Notes under the pieces: generated by a model
The model's input: only the letters and a program-made list of their open reading frames with translations
Databases searched by the model: none
What the model was told of the DNA's origin: nothing
Origin: Barthelona sp. PAP020
Taxonomy: Eukaryota > Metamonada: BaSk clade
Length of the DNA: 36,549 bases
Reading direction: 5' to 3'
NCBI GenBank assembly: GCA_040182905.1
Contig: JARQWU010000084.1
Location: 1 to 36,549, forward strand
Translations under genes and position numbers: made by a program
In this document: piece by piece, positions 1 to 8,755 of the stretch
Position numbering within the stretch: the stretch's first letter is position 1
How the letters are laid out: every line of letters begins with the position of its first letter

Positions 1-438
1 TTGAAAGATTGGACGATATTGAATCCCTAAAAAAAAAAGAAATGACTTCAATAACTTTGGATAGAAAATTTGATTAAGGAAATTCAGACAATGGTTGAAG
101 ATTTCTTTTGGAATCTTTCAAGATAAATTTTGATTGTTCTTCTCTTGGTTTCCTGATGAAACCTTGTTATTCCTTGCTTCCCTACTATGTACATTTGTAT
201 CCTTCTTAACATAAATCATTTGATTTTTTGCTGTCATTTTGCTTTCAATTCTGATATCTTTTGATATCAGAAATTGCAAGAAAAAATTTTAAATTCATTT
301 GAATTGTCTTTTGCGTGAAATCTCTCCATTTTACTGTAGGCACATATTATTTCTCAAAATTCACAGTTTGAAGAAAAGAAGATTGGGCACCATTCAATGA
401 AATGTTACAACCAATAAAAAACCGACATTATTTAAACT
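1..438. other. Left-edge intergenic region with possible partial genes
   Basis: No firm gene is visible. Two weak candidates exist. On the plus strand an open frame runs from the window edge to a TAA at 75-77 and would encode the last 24 residues of a charged protein (ending TLDRKFD). On the minus strand an ATG at 237 opens a 39-codon frame to a TGA at 118-120. It is followed further left by a T-tract and AG acceptor-like site at about 27-38, so it could be a first exon. A 10-bp perfect hairpin (arms 249-258 and 263-272, four-base loop) lies just upstream of that minus ATG. The rest is A+T-rich sequence downstream of the WD40 gene. Confidence 0.3.
249..272. repeat. Perfect 10-bp inverted repeat (hairpin)
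   Basis: TTCTGATATC at 249-258 and its reverse complement GATATCAGAA at 263-272 are separated by four T residues. Imperfect pairing extends the stem outward to about 242-282. It could be an RNA hairpin or a binding site for a dimeric protein. Nothing identifies its role. Confidence 0.5.
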
Positions 439-2013
439 TTACAAACCTGATGGCACAAATTCTTGAATCGGTGTTTCAGGATCACCATGACCACTACACA
501 ATAAACGAGTTCCATTGTGATTGAGGGTCATTGCCCAAACACAATATGGCACACTCACTTTCTGAATTACTTGACCCAATTCTCTCTGACACACAGCAAA
601 AGATTTGTCATAAGAACAAGAATATATCAAAGAGTTATCGTGAGAAAAGATTACACTCCATACCCAATTATCATTATGAACACAGTATTTTTCCAACAAC
701 TCTCTAGACTCAACATCAAACACCCTAATAACACCTACACTATCACCAGTTGCCCAATAAACACCATCTGATGAAAAAATACCTGATCCAACCCAATTTC
801 CATCATGAGTCCATGTATGAAGCTCTTCATATTGCTCCAACGAAAATAATTTTGAACATCCATCCCAACTGACAGAAGCAAAGTGTTTCATATCAGGACT
901 AATGCATACAGCATTAATATTATCTGAATGGGAATGAAACTCGAGCAACTTTTCCCCTTTAACTGCATATAAAGCAATGTACCCGCATGTCATACCAACT
1001 AGAATCAATTTACAATCACAAGAAAGCCACAAATCTTCAATAGCCTTTTTCAAACCATCAATTATACAAATTACATTCCAAGTGTCAACTTCCAAAATAT
1101 ATATTGTACGAAAAGCTCCAATAGCTAATATTTTAGAGTCTGAACTAAAACTGAGACCATGAAGCTTATTATACTCATTTTCAAACACAATTTCATAAGT
1201 TTGAACGGAATAGACTCTAACAATCTTGTTCTTATAATCTGCCACAGCAAAAAACCGACCATCAGAACTATAGTCTAATGCCCAAATCTCAGCCTTTGGA
1301 AAAGTTTGACTGAAAACAGGAATCTCTTCAAATTTTTTTACATTATATACAACTGAGTGCACATTCGACATTTCATCATTTTCATTCATATCCTCAATAC
1401 CTCTTATGCAAATTGATTTGTTGTGATTTTTATTTACTTCCTCTTTCCCCAATTCTTCAATTAACTTTTGATCGATTTGAAACAAATGTGCAGCAATTTT
1501 ATCAACAATAATTTCCGTTAGCATACTAATAGGGTTTATTGTATTTGGAAAAATTATCAGAAAGTCGGTTGAAATATCATCAAATTGTTCATGAAATTGT
1601 TTAATCATTTTTAAATCACTAGTATCAAGGATATTTTCACCCAATGACCAACGATTCATATTATTTTCAATGATCCCGTCAAATAATTTGCAAATCTCAT
1701 AAAAAAGACTTAAACACTGTTTGAATTTTATAGTAATCAACATAAATGATTCATTACGTAATATTTCTTCAAAATTTGAACACAACCAAAGAATTCTAAA
1801 ATATAAAACCAAAGCCTCATTTTGCACCTTTTTATTGTTTATAAATGCAGTAGAAAGCTTTGTCACAACAGAAAAAACGGGTATTTCATATGCTGAAAGA
1901 AAACTAAAAATTGAATTGAATTCAATCAATTCTATAACTTGAGAAAACTCAATAAAATTATTATTAGCGACTTCCACAAGCAAATTTTGACAATCTTCCA
2001 AAGGATTCAACAT
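439..2013 (-). CDS. WD40-repeat protein
   Basis: This 524-residue protein starts at the ATG at 2011-2013 and ends with TAA. Residues 1 to about 210 are mostly helical and not recognised. From about residue 230 to the C-terminus there is a run of WD40-type blades, about seven, with typical pieces such as ALDYSSDGRFFAVADYKNK, VCISPDMKHFASVSWDGCSK, GIFSSDGVYWATGDSVGVIRV and VIFSHDNSLIYSCSYDKS. A single seven-bladed beta-propeller is the natural reading, acting as a scaffold for protein complexes. I cannot assign it to a named WD40 subfamily. It is transcribed divergently from the kinesin-like gene, with 409 bp between the start codons. Confidence 0.85.
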   Translation of the reverse strand: MLNPLEDCQNLLVEVANNNFIEFSQVIELIEFNSIFSFLSAYEIPVFSVVTKLSTAFINNKKVQNEALVLYFRILWLCSNFEEILRNESFMLITIKFKQCLSLFYEICKLFDGIIENNMNRWSLGENILDTSDLKMIKQFHEQFDDISTDFLIIFPNTINPISMLTEIIVDKIAAHLFQIDQKLIEELGKEEVNKNHNKSICIRGIEDMNENDEMSNVHSVVYNVKKFEEIPVFSQTFPKAEIWALDYSSDGRFFAVADYKNKIVRVYSVQTYEIVFENEYNKLHGLSFSSDSKILAIGAFRTIYILEVDTWNVICIIDGLKKAIEDLWLSCDCKLILVGMTCGYIALYAVKGEKLLEFHSHSDNINAVCISPDMKHFASVSWDGCSKLFSLEQYEELHTWTHDGNWVGSGIFSSDGVYWATGDSVGVIRVFDVESRELLEKYCVHNDNWVWSVIFSHDNSLIYSCSYDKSFAVCQRELGQVIQKVSVPYCVWAMTLNHNGTRLLCSGHGDPETPIQEFVPSGL

Positions 2014-2422
2014 TTAAAAAAAAAAAATTTTCAATTAACCAACAACGTGTTACTCTTATTTATTTTTAACCTTCTATTTTGATAAGTAAATCTATTCAAC
2101 GCACAAAAATATTAACCCCAAATTATTCAAAAAGAAATTTTTACAAACACGATTATTATATCTTGAACATGAATAATTCTTTGAGATTTGAATTCACCCA
2201 ACAAAAATGAAGCTTAAAGATCTTTGTGAATTTTTCAATATGTCCACTCAATGTGAGTTCAGTTTTTTTTTTTGTACGAACCGTGGCGTTTTGCTCTATA
2301 TGCTTTTAAATATGTTACAAAACATATCTTTATAAAAATTCAGGCCTTAATAACTTCTTTAAAACAAACAAAGCTTTTTTATTTTTTAAGTGATATCTAT
2401 GAAATTTTATATCAAATATTAA
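2014..2422. other. Divergent intergenic region with a short open frame
   Basis: This lies between the WD40 gene (-) and the kinesin-like gene (+) and must hold both promoters. It includes a run of A just upstream of the WD40 ATG and a T11 tract at 2263-2273. An ATG at 2207 opens a 42-codon plus-strand frame containing a GTGAGT donor-like site at 2253-2258. That frame may be a short 5' exon of the downstream gene (see findings) or chance. No RNA gene was seen. Confidence 0.5.
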
Positions 2423-5400
2423 ATGCCAGCCATATCTGATCAATTATTTTCGACAATTTGTCGAGTTAAAGAAAATATTAATCAACAAAATTTGGACAAC
2501 AACATTAATGAAACCATAACATGTGATGAAGAGAATAATATTATTACATTATTTAATCCCAACAGTTTTATAACAAGGGATATCAATTCTTTTCCGCCTT
2601 ATCGATATATATTTGATGATGTATTTCACAATTCAGATAACGAAAAAATATATGAATTTAATTTGTTCAAGACTATTGAAAGGTTTTTAAATGATGAAAA
2701 TGGAAGTATCATTTTGATTGGACCAAAAAATACCGATAAATCTTCAATATTGACAGGAGATGAATATAATCCAGGTATATGTGAAATAGCAATACGACGT
2801 ATTTTAGAAGAATTAAACTATATGAATGAAGAAGATGTTGAAACGAAATTATTTTGTAGTTTTTCTATATTAGTTAATGGAAGAATGATTGACTTGTTAA
2901 ATGGGGAATATGTAAATCTTTGTGATACGTCTGATTATGGAATTAGCACATCTGCTTCAACAATTGAAATCAACACTGTTCCCCAATTTTTACGTCATAT
3001 GATTCACGCTTTTCGTCGAATTAAACCAATCATTGTAAGCTACCTGACCGATTATTATCCCAAACAAGACTTACCCAACTATACAGATATTGCACACCAT
3101 TTAATTGTAAATTTTCATATTATGGAGACTTTCAATGAAGAAATTTCATTGTCTACACCATCTTTGAAGATTAATAGTGAACTGCTAGGAACTTCTAAGA
3201 TACCTTTCATTCACGATTTGAAAAGGTCAAAAAAAATTCATCGGAGATCGTTATCCTTTGTTGAAACATGTTCTGCTCTTGAAAAGGATTATTGGAATGC
3301 GAATTCTGATGCTGCTTCTTCAGCAAAAACTGATCTCAATGCTCTTGAGGCTGTTTTCAGGGCAATCTCTGAACGTGTGAATGAACATTCACATGTACCT
3401 TTTAGGAACAGTTTATTAACTCTGTTGTTAAGAGATTCATTGTTATCTGGAAATACCACCTTAGTTTCAACTGTATCTTGTGCTATTCCTCAGTATAATT
3501 TTGCTTTATCAACTTTACAAAGATTTATGCGATTGAGGATGTTATTAGGGAAGACTAAAGAAGATGGTGAATTGTTAATTAGTTTATCTTTGCAATATCC
3601 TCAAGGATTTGCTCCAGAAATTCAAATGTCGACAAAATTTTTATCCACTTTTTCAAGTCCACTACATATCACAGGTTTTGAAAATGGAACCACTGATTAT
3701 CAACATGTTCGTGATTTTGGAAAATCTTCCTTTTCAAATGTCAATATTGATGATGTAAAAGAAAACGATCGTTCTGTTAAATTTGATCTTTCAAAGAATG
3801 TTGAAATAACTGAAACAAAGGATTATTTGTTTTCAAAAGAAAATCAAAGGGGCCAAAATCAAAATGTTGTATTGCCTGAGAATGAATCAAAGGAAACATT
3901 GTATTTTAATGAACAACAATCCAAACAAACGTCAAAAAACAGTACTTTTCAACCTGCAACATCTGTTCAAACTTTTGAAAAACCTCAAGATATGATGACT
4001 GAAAAAATTGAATTTGGACATACAAAACCTTCAAAAAAACAAATAGAAACTGATAATCAACAAGAGATGAAAGAAAAACGTCAAATTCAAACCAAAAATA
4101 AATTTGCAAATCAAAAACCACTGGAACAAAGAGCTGTGGAACAGTCATATTTTAATGAATGGGAAAAAGATGAAGTTGATCAAATTATTACAAAATCTGA
4201 TAATTTTTTTGATTTTGAGAGTTCAAGAGTGAAAGATAGTGTTGATGAACCATTTGAATCTTTAACCGATAAAAACAATGAAAAAAAGAAGTTTTCGAGT
4301 GAAAATTTTTACGGTCAAAGAAATGAACCTCACAAGACTTCATTCAATGATAATCAACCATACCACAGAATTGTTGATGCAACTATTCCATTTTATAATG
4401 ATGAGAAAGCAAATGTAAAGAACAACACGGTATTAAATGATTCTAATGATCAAAAGAATGGGATTAATCATCAGCATGATGAAACTTCAATCAAAAATGC
4501 AAAGAAAGGATACAACGTTCACAATCATTCTAACCCCTCAACTTCATCACTTTTACCTGAACCAGAATTAGAGAATATTTCATCTCAATCTCAATCTCAC
4601 ATTGATGCCACCTTATATGATATTCATAAGCTTCGAGAAAATGCATCAAAACAAGCAGAAAGACTAAAATTGCTGTCTCCTGGTAAAGAAAGCAGAAAAT
4701 CTTCTTTTTCTGAAACTGTTCCTGATTATTATGACAAAGATTCCACTTCTCATATATCAAGAACTATCAATAAAACGGTTGATACATCCAATGAAAAAAA
4801 AAGAGTGAAAATCAGTGATAGAAAGATGATTTCTGAAGGTTTTCAAGCATCCAATGATAATTCATCTGTAAAAACATCCAAAATGAATTTTTCAACAGTT
4901 AGAAGCCCAATAAAAACTCATTTAGATTCAGTCATTGAGGCTGCCAAAATGAGAGAAAAAGTTGCAAAATTATTGGCTAAAATTTCTGAATTGGAAAATG
5001 AAAATGAAATTTTACGACAAGAAAAGATTCAAGAACTGGAAGAGAAGAAAAATCTAAAATTATTGTTACAACAAAGAGAGTCAAAGCTTCATAAACTTTT
5101 GGAACAAAAATTATCACTTGAAGAAAGTTTACAAATAACAAATCATCAATTATTGCACAATAAGAAGGCAATACAAACATTGAATGAACAAAGTCAAAAG
5201 CTATCGTCACATTTAACAGCTGGCGCTTCTCCTTTAAATCAATCTCTTCAAAAACAATTAACTCAAGTAAAAAAAGAACTTGACAATGAGATATTCAAAA
5301 ATAAGCAATTAAATAATGAGCTTCATTATCTTTCAAAAGAAAATATTAGCCTACAAACAGAATTGGAAACTTTTAAAAAAATATATGATGAGTTAGTTCA

Positions 5401-5494
5401 ACATTCAGATAACACAAGGCAAAAATTTCTAGAATTCGCTTACAACACAAAGAATAACTGTTCCAATATCTTTTTCAATGAGAATGAGGTGTGA
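2423..5494 (+). CDS. Kinesin-like protein with degenerate motor domain and C-terminal coiled coil
   Basis: The 1023-residue protein begins with a region collinear with a kinesin motor (residues about 8-376). FSTICRV corresponds to the first strand, and YIFDDVFH to the usual FxFDxVF motif. The P-loop stretch (residues 100-108) reads GPKNTDKSS. The equivalent of DLAGSE (281-287) is ETCSALE. VPFRNSLLTLLLRDSL (325-340) and FALSTLQRFMRLR (360-372) match the highly conserved VPYR..L..LL.DSL and STL..A.R stretches. The switch I SSRSH motif is not present: DIAHH stands at residues 222-226. A long polar disordered region follows, then a strong coiled coil from about residue 835. In kinesins these motifs bind and hydrolyse ATP, so this motor is probably weak or inactive. 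Overlapping AATAAA copies follow the stop at 5505-5514. A short upstream exon is possible. Confidence 0.8.
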   Translation: MPAISDQLFSTICRVKENINQQNLDNNINETITCDEENNIITLFNPNSFITRDINSFPPYRYIFDDVFHNSDNEKIYEFNLFKTIERFLNDENGSIILIGPKNTDKSSILTGDEYNPGICEIAIRRILEELNYMNEEDVETKLFCSFSILVNGRMIDLLNGEYVNLCDTSDYGISTSASTIEINTVPQFLRHMIHAFRRIKPIIVSYLTDYYPKQDLPNYTDIAHHLIVNFHIMETFNEEISLSTPSLKINSELLGTSKIPFIHDLKRSKKIHRRSLSFVETCSALEKDYWNANSDAASSAKTDLNALEAVFRAISERVNEHSHVPFRNSLLTLLLRDSLLSGNTTLVSTVSCAIPQYNFALSTLQRFMRLRMLLGKTKEDGELLISLSLQYPQGFAPEIQMSTKFLSTFSSPLHITGFENGTTDYQHVRDFGKSSFSNVNIDDVKENDRSVKFDLSKNVEITETKDYLFSKENQRGQNQNVVLPENESKETLYFNEQQSKQTSKNSTFQPATSVQTFEKPQDMMTEKIEFGHTKPSKKQIETDNQQEMKEKRQIQTKNKFANQKPLEQRAVEQSYFNEWEKDEVDQIITKSDNFFDFESSRVKDSVDEPFESLTDKNNEKKKFSSENFYGQRNEPHKTSFNDNQPYHRIVDATIPFYNDEKANVKNNTVLNDSNDQKNGINHQHDETSIKNAKKGYNVHNHSNPSTSSLLPEPELENISSQSQSHIDATLYDIHKLRENASKQAERLKLLSPGKESRKSSFSETVPDYYDKDSTSHISRTINKTVDTSNEKKRVKISDRKMISEGFQASNDNSSVKTSKMNFSTVRSPIKTHLDSVIEAAKMREKVAKLLAKISELENENEILRQEKIQELEEKKNLKLLLQQRESKLHKLLEQKLSLEESLQITNHQLLHNKKAIQTLNEQSQKLSSHLTAGASPLNQSLQKQLTQVKKELDNEIFKNKQLNNELHYLSKENISLQTELETFKKIYDELVQHSDNTRQKFLEFAYNTKNNCSNIFFNENEV

Positions 5495-5504
5495 AAAATA
5501 ATTA

Positions 5505-5514
5505 AATAAATAAA
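5505..5514 (+). promoter_or_regulatory. Overlapping AATAAA polyadenylation-type signals
   Basis: Two overlapping AATAAA hexamers begin at 5505 and 5509, eleven bases after the TGA of the kinesin-like gene and upstream of the Cwc21 start. Canonical signals at this spot suit a short 3' UTR between closely spaced co-directional genes. Chance occurrence in A+T-rich DNA is possible. Confidence 0.35.
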
Positions 5515-5636
5515 TAATTTCAATTTCATAGTAAATGCATTCTTGGTTTATTAATTTTGAACAAAAAACACATGTTGAAAGTGTCAGAAATGTTTTTTTA
5601 AGATCTTCTTTTGTAATTTTTTTTTCTTTAATTGCA

Positions 5637-6134
5637 ATGTATAATGGTGTAGGATATTTATCAGTTAAAGGAAAAGGTACAAGTGGGTATGTTCAACAAA
5701 ATTTGGCAAAAAATCTGAGAAGACCCATTAATTTTGAGGATGACAGTTTTTCTTCCAAATTCGATATTTCCTCCGATGACAAAATATTAGAAAATGTGAA
5801 AATGGCAAAAGCTTTTGGGATTGATCCAAATAAACCATTATTTCAAGATGATGATGAAAATAAAATTGAAAATGTTCAAAATTTATCCATTTTAAAAAAG
5901 AAAAAACGTGTCAAAAAGCGCATTAAAAAACATATAAAAATCAGTGAATTTAAAGATCGGTATCCAGATTTGATATCAAATGTAGAAAATAAAAATTTAC
6001 AATCTGAAGACACTTTAAAGATACCTGAAAAAGAAAAGGGTGAACAAAAAAGCGGATATAAAAGAGATTTTGAAAAAGAGAAGTTGTTTTCTGATGAATT
6101 GGAGCCTGGTCAAATAATTTTGGTAAAAAAATAG
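5637..6134 (+). CDS. Cwc21/SRRM2-type splicing factor
   Basis: The first residues, MYNGVGYLSVKGKGTSGYVQ, closely match the invariant N-terminus of Cwc21 (yeast) and SRRM2/SRm300 (metazoa). In those proteins this segment sits in the catalytic centre of the spliceosome near Prp8 and Snu114. The start is taken at the ATG at 5637. The frame is open upstream to 5535, but family members begin exactly at this methionine, so the extra 34 hydrophobic residues are unlikely to be real. The remaining 165-residue protein is short and Lys-rich, with a basic patch (KKKKRVKKRIKKHIK) near the middle, and I do not see a clear cwf21 helical domain. The gene lies 142 bp after the kinesin-like gene, on the same strand. 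Confidence 0.8.
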   Translation: MYNGVGYLSVKGKGTSGYVQQNLAKNLRRPINFEDDSFSSKFDISSDDKILENVKMAKAFGIDPNKPLFQDDDENKIENVQNLSILKKKKRVKKRIKKHIKISEFKDRYPDLISNVENKNLQSEDTLKIPEKEKGEQKSGYKRDFEKEKLFSDELEPGQIILVKK

Positions 6135-6235
6135 AATTGATAAATGTTTTCAGTTATTGTTTATTATTATCAGTTTAAAATTACATCATGGAATCGAAAA
6201 AAAATAAAATTCTTTTCATTTTTTTTTGACATGAC

Positions 6236-6931
6236 ATGAGAAAAAAAAAAGAACCAATTGCAAGTGTGCATGAAATATCTGATTTTCGATCTTTTAAGAT
6301 ATGTCCATCATTATCACCATTCTATTATTCAAATCTTCAATATTTTGGCTGCGAACATTTTCCAATGAAAGGAAAGACACAAAAAAATGCAGATTTATCG
6401 AAACTTGACACATTAACAACGACTCCTATTCAACCTTTCAAAGAGGATGGAACTTGTCTAAATTTTCCACCTTCCAAAGTTAATCACGTTGAATTAGTTT
6501 ATTTATTTGAGGAGTGTTTTAAAGAATTTCCAGGTGGTGTTTGTTTACATGAAATTGTTCAATATGTTAAAGCTAATGAAAATCGTTTGAAGAAATCGAA
6601 AAATTTTACAACCATTCAAAATGCAGTTTCCAACTTTTTAAGTCAACAAAAGAATGATTTGGTCCAAAAAATACCTGGTTTATATCAAAGGAAAGCAAAT
6701 AAGACCTTTATTGTTCGACAGGTCAACTTAAAAAAAGAATTTCCAAAATATTTGGAGTATGGAAGAGCATACAGTAAACCTGAATTACTTCAAATAATTG
6801 AAGACAGCTTTCCTGAAATTGCCGAGCCTGAGCCAGAATTAAGGAGGTTATTATTACCTCGTAAAGATACCATCCCGTTATTTTCAAGGACAAATAATGG
6901 TTTATTTCAATTAGTTGATAAAGAGACCTGA
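6236..6931 (+). CDS. Unrecognised basic protein, possible winged-helix fold
   Basis: The 231-residue frame starts at the ATG at 6236; an ATG at 6231 stops after two codons. The first 70 residues are polar and poorly structured. From about residue 85 two helical segments stand out: VELVYLFEECFKEFPGGVCL followed by HEIVQYVKANENRLKKSKNF and a segment ending in NAVSNFLSQQ. A second block (YLEYGRAYSKPELLQIIEDS, then FSRTNNGLFQLV) follows. The helix pattern ending in a Phe-rich strand is reminiscent of winged-helix DNA-binding domains, but I cannot place it in a family. A later start at the Met at 6365 is possible. It lies 101 bp after the Cwc21 gene and is convergent with the lipase gene. Confidence 0.6.
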   Translation: MRKKKEPIASVHEISDFRSFKICPSLSPFYYSNLQYFGCEHFPMKGKTQKNADLSKLDTLTTTPIQPFKEDGTCLNFPPSKVNHVELVYLFEECFKEFPGGVCLHEIVQYVKANENRLKKSKNFTTIQNAVSNFLSQQKNDLVQKIPGLYQRKANKTFIVRQVNLKKEFPKYLEYGRAYSKPELLQIIEDSFPEIAEPEPELRRLLLPRKDTIPLFSRTNNGLFQLVDKET

Positions 6932-7519
6932 TTTTTTTTCTTTTTTCTTTTTCCAGTTTTTGAACTGTTGCAAAATGAGAATACTATTTAATAAAAAAAC
7001 ATTCATTTAAATTATTTATACATAAAAATGAACAATCGATGTTTGAATCGAAAAAAAAACTTATAATCAAAGTTCTCAAAAAAATATCACCATCTCAGGC
7101 TAACTACTTTTCATCACAGAAAAATTTTTAATCCTAATTCAAACTAATAAGAACAAATTCATTTTGCTCATTTTCTTGTATCTTGACAATTGTTTTGAGT
7201 ATTTTGAGTATTTTGAGTGTTTTGAGTGTTTTGTGGTCTAGGCACAAAAGTGAAAGGACGTCAACCCATCTTTAGAAATTCTTTTAAATAAAAAAAAAGG
7301 TAAAGAAATTTGAAAAAAAATTCTCCGTTTGTCTTGCTTTTTCAATTATAGAACAGGTTTCTTTAACAAAATCAGGATAAATTTGGAAAAATTTCTTTCC
7401 TTTACACATAATTATTTTTCAAGAGTTTCAAGAATTCGAAAAAAAGAAAAGAACATAAACATTTCATAATAAAAGAAACTACTACGTATTTATATTATAT
7501 ATATCAACATCAATAAAAT
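6932..7519. other. Convergent intergenic region
   Basis: This is the space between the 3' ends of the plus-strand gene ending at 6931 and the minus-strand lipase gene. It begins with a pyrimidine-rich tract (about 6932-6957), contains a short tandem repeat at 7193-7233, and ends with an alternating AT stretch near 7489-7506. No frame longer than a few codons and no RNA gene was seen. Both 3' UTRs must lie here. Confidence 0.6.
7193..7233. repeat. 9-bp tandem repeat (TTTTGAGTR)
   Basis: Four consecutive copies of TTTTGAGTA or TTTTGAGTG occupy 7193-7228, followed by a partial copy TTTTG to 7233. The first two copies end in A and the next two in G. It lies between convergent genes and has no evident function; it may vary in copy number between strains. 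Confidence 0.8.
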
Positions 7520-8539
7520 CTATTGAACAACAAAGGACTGTAAAAGATTAGGAAGAATATCTAAATATGTTTTCATCAAATGATAATCAATGGACAGAAA
7601 AGAAGGTGTACTGATGCCAAAGACCTTATTTGACACCTGATATAAAGAATTTTTTCCATCTTCTATCAAAATCCAGTAGATACTACCAGCAGGTAGCATT
7701 AGTTCATCATCAGAATACATTGCATTTATTAAACTCTCTCTAGCTATTCTGTCTCTTTTTTCTGTATCAAAATACGAATTGATGGCTGAACCATTTGTTT
7801 CTGCAACAACATCTCGAACCAAATCATCAAAAAGAACAAACCCATGATAACTGGCAGAAGCCACAGGATCAGACTGAATGATAAAACTGATTGAGTTGTG
7901 ACTTAAAAAATCAAAAACTTCAGGTGAAGTCTTTTGATGAATGGAGGCTGGGACAGCAAATCCAAAGTTCTGAATAATCACCCTCGAACGAATTTCAAAT
8001 CGTCTAGCTTCTAAAAATACAGATAACCATGCTCCAACACCAGCACCCAATGAATGACCAACTATATACAACCTCTTCAAATCTGGATTTAACAAAAAAG
8101 AATCTGGAATCAAATTTGATAGTTTTTGTCCTCCATTAAGCATACCCTCATGACCTGACAAAATAACATCATTATCATGAAACGAACAATTCATTTGAAC
8201 GGGTCGCATTCGTAAATCTGACAAAATATCCTTTGCATCATCAGTTCCTCTGATACAAATGAATGATTCTCCTTCATTATTGATTGATGTAACATAAAAA
8301 TAAGGCATTTCAACGTCAGATTTCAGATTTTTGAATAAAACATCGTCAGGAGCATCAAAATCATATACATTATTAGCTAAAATTGCTGATTGTAATGATA
8401 AATGAATATAATCAGTTGGAAATATAGCTTCTTGTTTGAATTCTTTTCTTACTGATAAAATTGATGCAGTAACTGATGGTGAAATCAAAGCTTTATTAGA
8501 AGCATATGATTGTAGCAAAGAAGTGAGTTTCGAAAACAT
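7520..8539 (-). CDS. Class 3 lipase-like alpha/beta hydrolase
   Basis: This 339-residue protein carries the lipase class 3 signature. The nucleophile elbow is GHSLGAG with Ser163 as the likely nucleophile. FICIRGTDDAKDILSDL about 60 residues earlier is the usual region supplying the oxyanion hole. Asp224 (in QSDPVAS) and His320 (in DYHLMKTYL) sit where the family places its catalytic Asp and His. Such enzymes hydrolyse acylglycerols or phospholipids. There is no signal peptide or membrane segment, so it is probably cytosolic or peripherally membrane-bound. The N-terminal 60 residues are a helical cap. The start is the ATG at 8537-8539. The exact substrate cannot be told from sequence. Confidence 0.88.
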   Translation of the reverse strand: MFSKLTSLLQSYASNKALISPSVTASILSVRKEFKQEAIFPTDYIHLSLQSAILANNVYDFDAPDDVLFKNLKSDVEMPYFYVTSINNEGESFICIRGTDDAKDILSDLRMRPVQMNCSFHDNDVILSGHEGMLNGGQKLSNLIPDSFLLNPDLKRLYIVGHSLGAGVGAWLSVFLEARRFEIRSRVIIQNFGFAVPASIHQKTSPEVFDFLSHNSISFIIQSDPVASASYHGFVLFDDLVRDVVAETNGSAINSYFDTEKRDRIARESLINAMYSDDELMLPAGSIYWILIEDGKNSLYQVSNKVFGISTPSFLSIDYHLMKTYLDILPNLLQSFVVQ

Positions 8540-8755
8540 AATAAAACATCAATATTAATTTTTGTAAAACGCAAGGAAAACCACAACTTCTCAAATATTT
8601 TTTGTTCTCTTTCCCAATTTATTGACCTTCATTAGTAAACCATAACAACCTAATAATTCATTAAACAATGGTCCCAACACTTTTGTGAAATATCAAAAAA
8701 TAAAGAAACCAATTTATGTATATATGAAAAAAATTATAATTATGATAAAGACTAA

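Noticed and set aside
5535-5636. Hydrophobic N-terminal extension of the Cwc21-like protein, possibly a membrane segment
   Set aside because: Family members begin exactly at MYNG, and this stretch is T-rich 5' UTR-type sequence.
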